DNA from: Pseudoduganella lurida
GTDB lineage: Bacteria; Pseudomonadota; Gammaproteobacteria; Burkholderiales; Burkholderiaceae_D
DNA length: 64,000 nt
Direction of reading: 5' to 3'
Assembly (NCBI RefSeq): GCF_007830455.1
Contig: NZ_VLLB01000004.1
Location: 372,001 to 436,000, forward strand
Shown here: one piece after another, positions 60,619 to 64,000 of the stretch
Layout: the number at the start of each line of letters is the position of its first letter
How positions within the stretch are numbered: position 1 is the stretch's first letter
The notes under the pieces: generated by a model
Databases searched by the model: none
Told to the model about the DNA's origin: nothing
The model's input: the letters and a program-made list of their open reading frames with translations, nothing else
Program-made: the position numbers and the translations under genes

Positions 60619-61284
60619 TTACAGTTTCTGGAGCGTGACGTTGCGCAGCTCGTACGGCGCGCCTTCCAGCTGGAAGCCGATCTTCCCTTCCGCCGGCCTG
60701 GCGTTCGTGATGCGGTTCTGCGCCACGCCGTTGATGGTGACCTCGATGGTGCCGTCGCGGCTGACGATGTCGGCACTGTTCCATTCGCCGGCCGGGCGTT
60801 CGCTGTCCGCCGCGGTATGGGCCTTGATGATCGGTTGCGTGCCGGGCGCGCTGGTGGGCGGTTCCGTGAACGTGGCGTTCGCCATCGGCAGCAGGTCGCC
60901 GACGGCGCCCTTCTTGGTCTGCACCTGGATCGAGAGCGGCCACACGCGGTCCATCGGGCCATCGCTGACATGCAGCAGCACGCCGCCGTTGCCCGGCTTG
61001 CCGGACCAGCGCCACTCCACATGCAGCCGGTAGTTGCGGTAGCTGTCGGTGGTGGCCAGGAAGCCGCCTGGATTGCCGGCGGCGGCGATCACGCCATCGG
61101 GCTGCACCTTGAACACGTCCGGGGCCGGGGCCTTCGGTTCGGTGCGCAGTTCCCAGCCCGCCAGGTCGCGGCCGTTGAACAGCGGCTGCGGCGCATCGGT
61201 GGCCACCTGCGCCGGCGCGCATCCTTGCAAGGCTGCGCACAAGGCCAGCAGTCCGGTGCACAATCGGGTGTTCGTCATCCTCAT
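60619..61284 (-). CDS. DUF1080 (3-keto-disaccharide hydrolase-like) lipoprotein
   Basis: A 221-residue lipoprotein (lipobox ALQGCA). The DUF1080 lectin-like beta-sandwich is clear: PLFNGRDLAGWELRTEPKAP, SYRNYRLHVEWRWSGKPGNG, VLLHVSDG and FQLEGAPYELRNVTLQKL. Family members bind or hydrolyse oxidised disaccharides. The ATG at 61284 has GGAGG nine bases upstream. It is convergent with PL22 and divergent from the esterase gene, with only 18 bp between start codons. Confidence 0.83.
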   Translation of the reverse strand: MRMTNTRLCTGLLALCAALQGCAPAQVATDAPQPLFNGRDLAGWELRTEPKAPAPDVFKVQPDGVIAAAGNPGGFLATTDSYRNYRLHVEWRWSGKPGNGGVLLHVSDGPMDRVWPLSIQVQTKKGAVGDLLPMANATFTEPPTSAPGTQPIIKAHTAADSERPAGEWNSADIVSRDGTIEVTINGVAQNRITNARPAEGKIGFQLEGAPYELRNVTLQKL

Positions 61285-61302
61285 TCTCTTTTATCCTCCG
61301 TC

Positions 61303-62223
61303 ATGAAAAAACTCGCCCTGTCGATGCTGCTTGCCATGTCACTGACCACTTCCGTATTTGCCGCACCCACCGTCCTGCCCCTCTGGCCCGAAGGCGTGCC
61401 GGGTGCGAAGAACATCGGTCCCGAAAAGTTCGACAGGGGCTCCGTGTCGAATGTCTCGGAACCTTCGCTGACGCTGGTCGGCCCCGCGGTGGACCGGCCG
61501 AACGGCACCGCCGTCATCGTCGCACCGGGCGGTGGCTACGTGCGCGAATCGTTCGATCGCGAAGGCCTGCAGTATGCCACCTGGCTCAGCACCCTGGGCG
61601 TGACCACCTTCGTGCTGAAGTACCGCATGCAGGAGTTCGGCCATCCGGCGCCGCTGCAGGACGTGCTGCGCGCCGTGCGCCTGCTGCGCGCCCGCGCCGG
61701 CGAGTTCGGCATCGACCCGAACCGCATCGGCGTGATGGGCAGTTCCGCCGGCGGCCACCTCGCTGCAACGGCCGGCACCCTGTTCGACCATCCGCTCGGC
61801 CGCACCGGCGCGGAGCTGGACAAGGTAAGCGCGCGGCCGGACTTCCTCGTGCTGATGTATCCCGTGATCGCGATGGAAGCGCCGGCCGCGCACATGGGCT
61901 CGCGCAAGGCGCTCATCGGCACGTCGCCTTCGCCCGAGCTGGTGCAGCTGATGTCGCTCGAAAAACAGGTCACGCCGAAGACGCCGCCCACGCTGCTGAT
62001 CCACACGCAGGCCGACCAGGCCGTGCCGGTCGAGAACAGCATCCTGTTCTACCAGGCGCTCACCCGCAACAAGGTGCCGGCCGAGATGTACCTGTTCGAG
62101 CAGGGCGCGCACGGCATGGGCATGCGCGACGGACTGGCCAATGCCTCGCAATGGCCACGTCGCGCCGAAGAATGGCTGCGCGCCCGCGGCCTGCTGACGG
62201 CCCCCACCCCACCGGCAAAATAG
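61303..62223 (+). CDS. Alpha/beta hydrolase, acetylxylan-esterase-like
   Basis: A 306-residue exported esterase (signal LSMLLAMSLTTSVFAAP). The BD-FAE/AXE-like pattern is present: VAPGGGYVRESFDREG (oxyanion GGG), nucleophile Ser in GVMGSSAGGHLAATAG, Asp in IHTQADQAVPVEN and His in EQGAHGMGM. It probably deacetylates oligosaccharides from pectin or xylan. The gap to the divergent DUF1080 gene is only 18 bp, so its promoter must lie inside that gene or expression is coupled. No plus-strand ribosome site is obvious; the TATCCTCC before it is the neighbour's site. Confidence 0.85.
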   Translation: MKKLALSMLLAMSLTTSVFAAPTVLPLWPEGVPGAKNIGPEKFDRGSVSNVSEPSLTLVGPAVDRPNGTAVIVAPGGGYVRESFDREGLQYATWLSTLGVTTFVLKYRMQEFGHPAPLQDVLRAVRLLRARAGEFGIDPNRIGVMGSSAGGHLAATAGTLFDHPLGRTGAELDKVSARPDFLVLMYPVIAMEAPAAHMGSRKALIGTSPSPELVQLMSLEKQVTPKTPPTLLIHTQADQAVPVENSILFYQALTRNKVPAEMYLFEQGAHGMGMRDGLANASQWPRRAEEWLRARGLLTAPTPPAK

Positions 62224-62308
62224 TTTCCCAAATTCGGGGACAGTCCCCTTTTTTTGGAAACATTTCTCAAATTCGGGGACAGTCCCCTTTTTTTGGAAAT
62301 ATTCCTTC

Positions 62309-62382
62309 CAAAGAATGGAGCATCGACCAGCGGCATTCCTCAGGGTCGGTCTTCGAAAATGGTGACCGCTTCGACTTCCATG
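62309..62382 (-). pseudogene. Decayed duplicate of the rhaM 3' end, copy A
   Basis: In the rhaM orientation it encodes MEVEAV and, after a frameshift, DPEECRWSMLHSLEG. The genuine protein has MEVEADGDPKNRP and ALPSMFHFPG at the matching positions. It is too short and broken to be functional. It is flanked by GGGGACAGTCCCC palindromes. Confidence 0.6.
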
Positions 62383-62472
62383 CGGGCGTCCGTGTCAAAA
62401 ATGAGACTGTCTCTATTTCGTGCGAATTAAGTTGCCTAAAAACGGGGACAGTCCCCATTTTTAGGAAATGTT

Positions 62473-62530
62473 TCAGTCGACGAAGTGGAACATTGCCTGA
62501 AGCGCGCCCGCCTTCGGGCGGTTCCTCGGC
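62473..62530 (-). pseudogene. Duplicate of the rhaM 3' end, copy B
   Basis: In frame it reads PRNRPKAGALQAMFHFVD and stop, against PKNRPKEWALPSMFHFPG and stop in the intact gene at 62681-63043. It keeps the same reading frame and stop position, so it is a duplicated gene end that has drifted. Confidence 0.7.
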
Positions 62531-62680
62531 AATGGCCGCTGCGGCGTTATGCGGCCCACTGTGTGAAACATACAACTGTCTCTTTTTCGCCCAAAATAAG
62601 TTGCCTGAAAAAGGGGACAGTCCCCGTTTTTAGGAAATATTTCTCGAAAAAGGGGACAGTCCCCGATTTTTGGAAATGTT

Positions 62681-63043
62681 TTAGCCGGGGAAGTGGAACA
62701 TCGACGGAAGCGCCCATTCCTTCGGGCGGTTCTTCGGGTCGCCGTCGGCTTCGACTTCCATGATGTCGGCCATGTGGTCCCACCAGCGCGCCATCACGGG
62801 CTGCTTCGGCAGGTCGGCGATGGGGTAGCCGGGTTTGAGCTTCAGCACCGCGAACAGCGCCAGCGACGCTTCATCGAGGAAGATGGAGTAGTCGTGGATG
62901 CCGGCGTTGCGGAGCGCCTCGGCCAGGTCCGGCCACAGCTCGTCGTGGCGGCGGCGGTACTCGTCCACCATGCCCGGTTTGAGCTGCATGCGGAACGCCT
63001 TGATCGTCACGCCGTCGTCAAGCGCAGTACTCTTCGCCGTCAT
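62681..63043 (-). CDS. rhaM: L-rhamnose mutarotase
   Basis: A 120-residue enzyme interconverting alpha and beta anomers of L-rhamnose. The family signature is complete: KAFRMQLKPGMVDEYRRRHD (with the catalytic-type His), LWPDLAEALRNAGIHDYSIF and MARWWDHMADIM, ending ALPSMFHFPG. It processes rhamnose released from rhamnogalacturonan before isomerisation. Its ATG overlaps the stop of the upstream GH105 gene by ATGA, so the two are translated together. Downstream lies an array of palindromes with copies of its own 3' end. Confidence 0.93.
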   Translation of the reverse strand: MTAKSTALDDGVTIKAFRMQLKPGMVDEYRRRHDELWPDLAEALRNAGIHDYSIFLDEASLALFAVLKLKPGYPIADLPKQPVMARWWDHMADIMEVEADGDPKNRPKEWALPSMFHFPG

Positions 63044-64000
63044 TTCTTCACCATCTTCTTCAGCTCGGAAGCGGCCAGCAGGTAGCCGCCAATGCCGTAG
63101 TTGTAGCTCGACGAAGGCCGGTAGTAGGCCGGCTCGGCCCCCGTCTGCTGGATGCCGCCCAGGCGGCCGTCCTCGTACACGTGCGTGAGCAGTCCTTTCC
63201 ATGCCTTCTCGATCACCGGACGATACGTCTTCCCATCGAGGTAGCCGGCATTCACGCCATACGCCATGCCGTACACGATCAGCGCAGCGCCGGACGTTTC
63301 CGCCAGCGGCCACGTTTGCGGATCGAGCAGGCCGGCATGCCATTCGCCGTTGGCGTTCTGGATCGACGCCAGCTTGGCCGACATCTCGCGCAGCTGCTGC
63401 GCGTAGAACGGCCGTTTCGGATCATCCTTCGGCAGCACTTCCAGCGTGCGCGCCAGGCCTGCCATCACCCAGCCTTCGCCGCGCGACCAGAAGATCTTCT
63501 TGCCGTTCGGTTCGCGCTTCGTCTTGTAGCTGGCATCGCGCGCGTACAGGTGCTCTTCCTGGTCGTACAGCAGGTCATACGTCTTCTGCCACTGCTCGTG
63601 CACGTAGTCGACGTATTTCTGCTCGCCGGTGGCCTGCCACATCTTGACCCACACGGGCGGCGCCATGAACAGCGCATCGCACCACCACCACGGCAGGCGT
63701 TCGTCGCCGGGACGCAGCGTCTTCAGGTTGATGCCTTCGTCGAGATGCTTGCGCAGCTCGGCGATCTTCTCGGGACTCTTGTCCTGCAGGTACAGCTCCA
63801 GGTACATCTGGCCGATCGCGATATTGTCCGCATCCGGATACTGGCCGCCGCGCAGCGTCCAGTTGAAGCCCTTCGACAGCTTTTCCATCGCATCGCGGTA
63901 CTTCCTGTCGCCGGTCGCATCCGATGCGGCCATGAAGCCCGCGTACAGCACGGCGGCGGTCCAGATCTGGTCCGTGTATTCCATCGTGCGCTTGAGCTGC
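63040..64000 (-). CDS. GH105 unsaturated rhamnogalacturonyl hydrolase (5' end beyond window)
   Basis: At least 319 residues; the reading frame stays open to the window edge, so the N terminus is missing. The (alpha/alpha)6-barrel of YteR/YesR-type GH105 is clear: YTDQIWTAAVLYAGFMAASD, LPWWWCDALFMAPPVWVKMW with the catalytic-type Asp, IFWSRGEGWVMAGLARTLEV and YRPSSSYNYGIGGYLLAASE. It hydrolyses the unsaturated galacturonyl-rhamnose products of PL11 lyases, releasing rhamnose for the mutarotase encoded downstream. Confidence 0.9.
   Translation of the reverse strand, partial: QLKRTMEYTDQIWTAAVLYAGFMAASDATGDRKYRDAMEKLSKGFNWTLRGGQYPDADNIAIGQMYLELYLQDKSPEKIAELRKHLDEGINLKTLRPGDERLPWWWCDALFMAPPVWVKMWQATGEQKYVDYVHEQWQKTYDLLYDQEEHLYARDASYKTKREPNGKKIFWSRGEGWVMAGLARTLEVLPKDDPKRPFYAQQLREMSAKLASIQNANGEWHAGLLDPQTWPLAETSGAALIVYGMAYGVNAGYLDGKTYRPVIEKAWKGLLTHVYEDGRLGGIQQTGAEPAYYRPSSSYNYGIGGYLLAASELKKMVKK

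Larger units (their letters stand above)
62224..62680. repeat. Palindrome array with degenerate rhaM 3' ends
   Basis: Five copies of GGGGACAGTCCCC (62236-62248, 62275-62287, 62444-62456, 62613-62625, 62652-62664), most framed by TTTCC/GGAAA, alternate with two decayed duplicates of the 3' end of the rhamnose mutarotase gene. No active gene is present in the 457 bp. Each palindrome can form a perfect stem, and several are followed by T-runs, so they may also terminate transcription from both sides. Confidence 0.85.

Noticed and set aside
62236-62664. The palindrome array as a CRISPR
   Set aside because: The repeated unit is itself a 13-bp perfect palindrome at irregular spacing with spacers that are related to each other (rhaM ends), and there are no cas genes.

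Overview
The window is high-GC DNA (roughly two thirds G+C by eye) from a betaproteobacterium, most likely an Oxalobacteraceae soil or plant-associated genus such as Massilia, Duganella or Pseudoduganella. This rests on gene content (TonB-dependent receptors, a pectin-degradation locus, class I fumarase, DusA, DUF4382 and PATR-type lipoproteins) and on a dispersed family of GGGGTCnGACCCC / GGGGACAGTCCCC palindromes. It is inferred from reading alone.

Layout. 1-5 kb: end of an AAC(6')-like acetyltransferase, an FAD monooxygenase and AraC regulator sharing a 20-bp upstream box, a VOC protein, and a TetR regulator divergent from a zinc alcohol dehydrogenase with clear operator palindromes. 5-14 kb: a cupin-like protein, a secreted acid phosphatase with PATR repeats, a DUF4382 lipoprotein and a large TonB-dependent receptor. 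14-21 kb: a WYL regulator with VOC partner, an acetyltransferase, an arylsulfatase with its formylglycine-generating enzyme, and a GGDEF/EAL protein.

21.4-31 kb is a mobilizable genomic island inserted at the 3' end of a tRNA-Ser(GGA) gene. It carries a tyrosine integrase beside the tRNA, a MobC-like protein, a relaxase with a second gene (MobB-like) nested in another frame, a KAP-type NTPase with a small membrane protein, and a reverse transcriptase overlapping an OLD-like ATPase-TOPRIM gene. A structured RNA candidate lies just upstream of the reverse transcriptase. The cargo is visibly poorer in GC than the flanks and looks like anti-phage defence: a retron-like system plus a KAP NTPase module. 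This is the most interesting part of the window.

31-46.5 kb is chromosomal core: acetyl-CoA synthetase, acyltransferase, UPF0114 membrane protein, fumarase, glutamate racemase, tRNA-His, a pentapeptide-repeat protein, small lipoproteins, a tandem pair of TonB-C-like periplasmic proteins, a chemotaxis receptor, DusA and a degenerate RsbRD-type sensor kinase.

46.5-64 kb is a rhamnogalacturonan-I / pectin utilization locus: DUF4861 protein, rhamnogalacturonan acetylesterases (one an internal tandem duplication), GH43-like and GH88/105 hydrolases, a SGNH hydrolase, a TonB-dependent receptor, PL11 and PL22 lyases, a DUF1080 protein, an acetylxylan-esterase-like hydrolase, L-rhamnose mutarotase and a GH105 running off the end. 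Together these would deacetylate and cut the polymer, import the fragments, split off the unsaturated uronate and feed rhamnose to catabolism. The intergenic spaces of this half carry elaborate palindromes, including an array with decayed copies of the rhaM 3' end.
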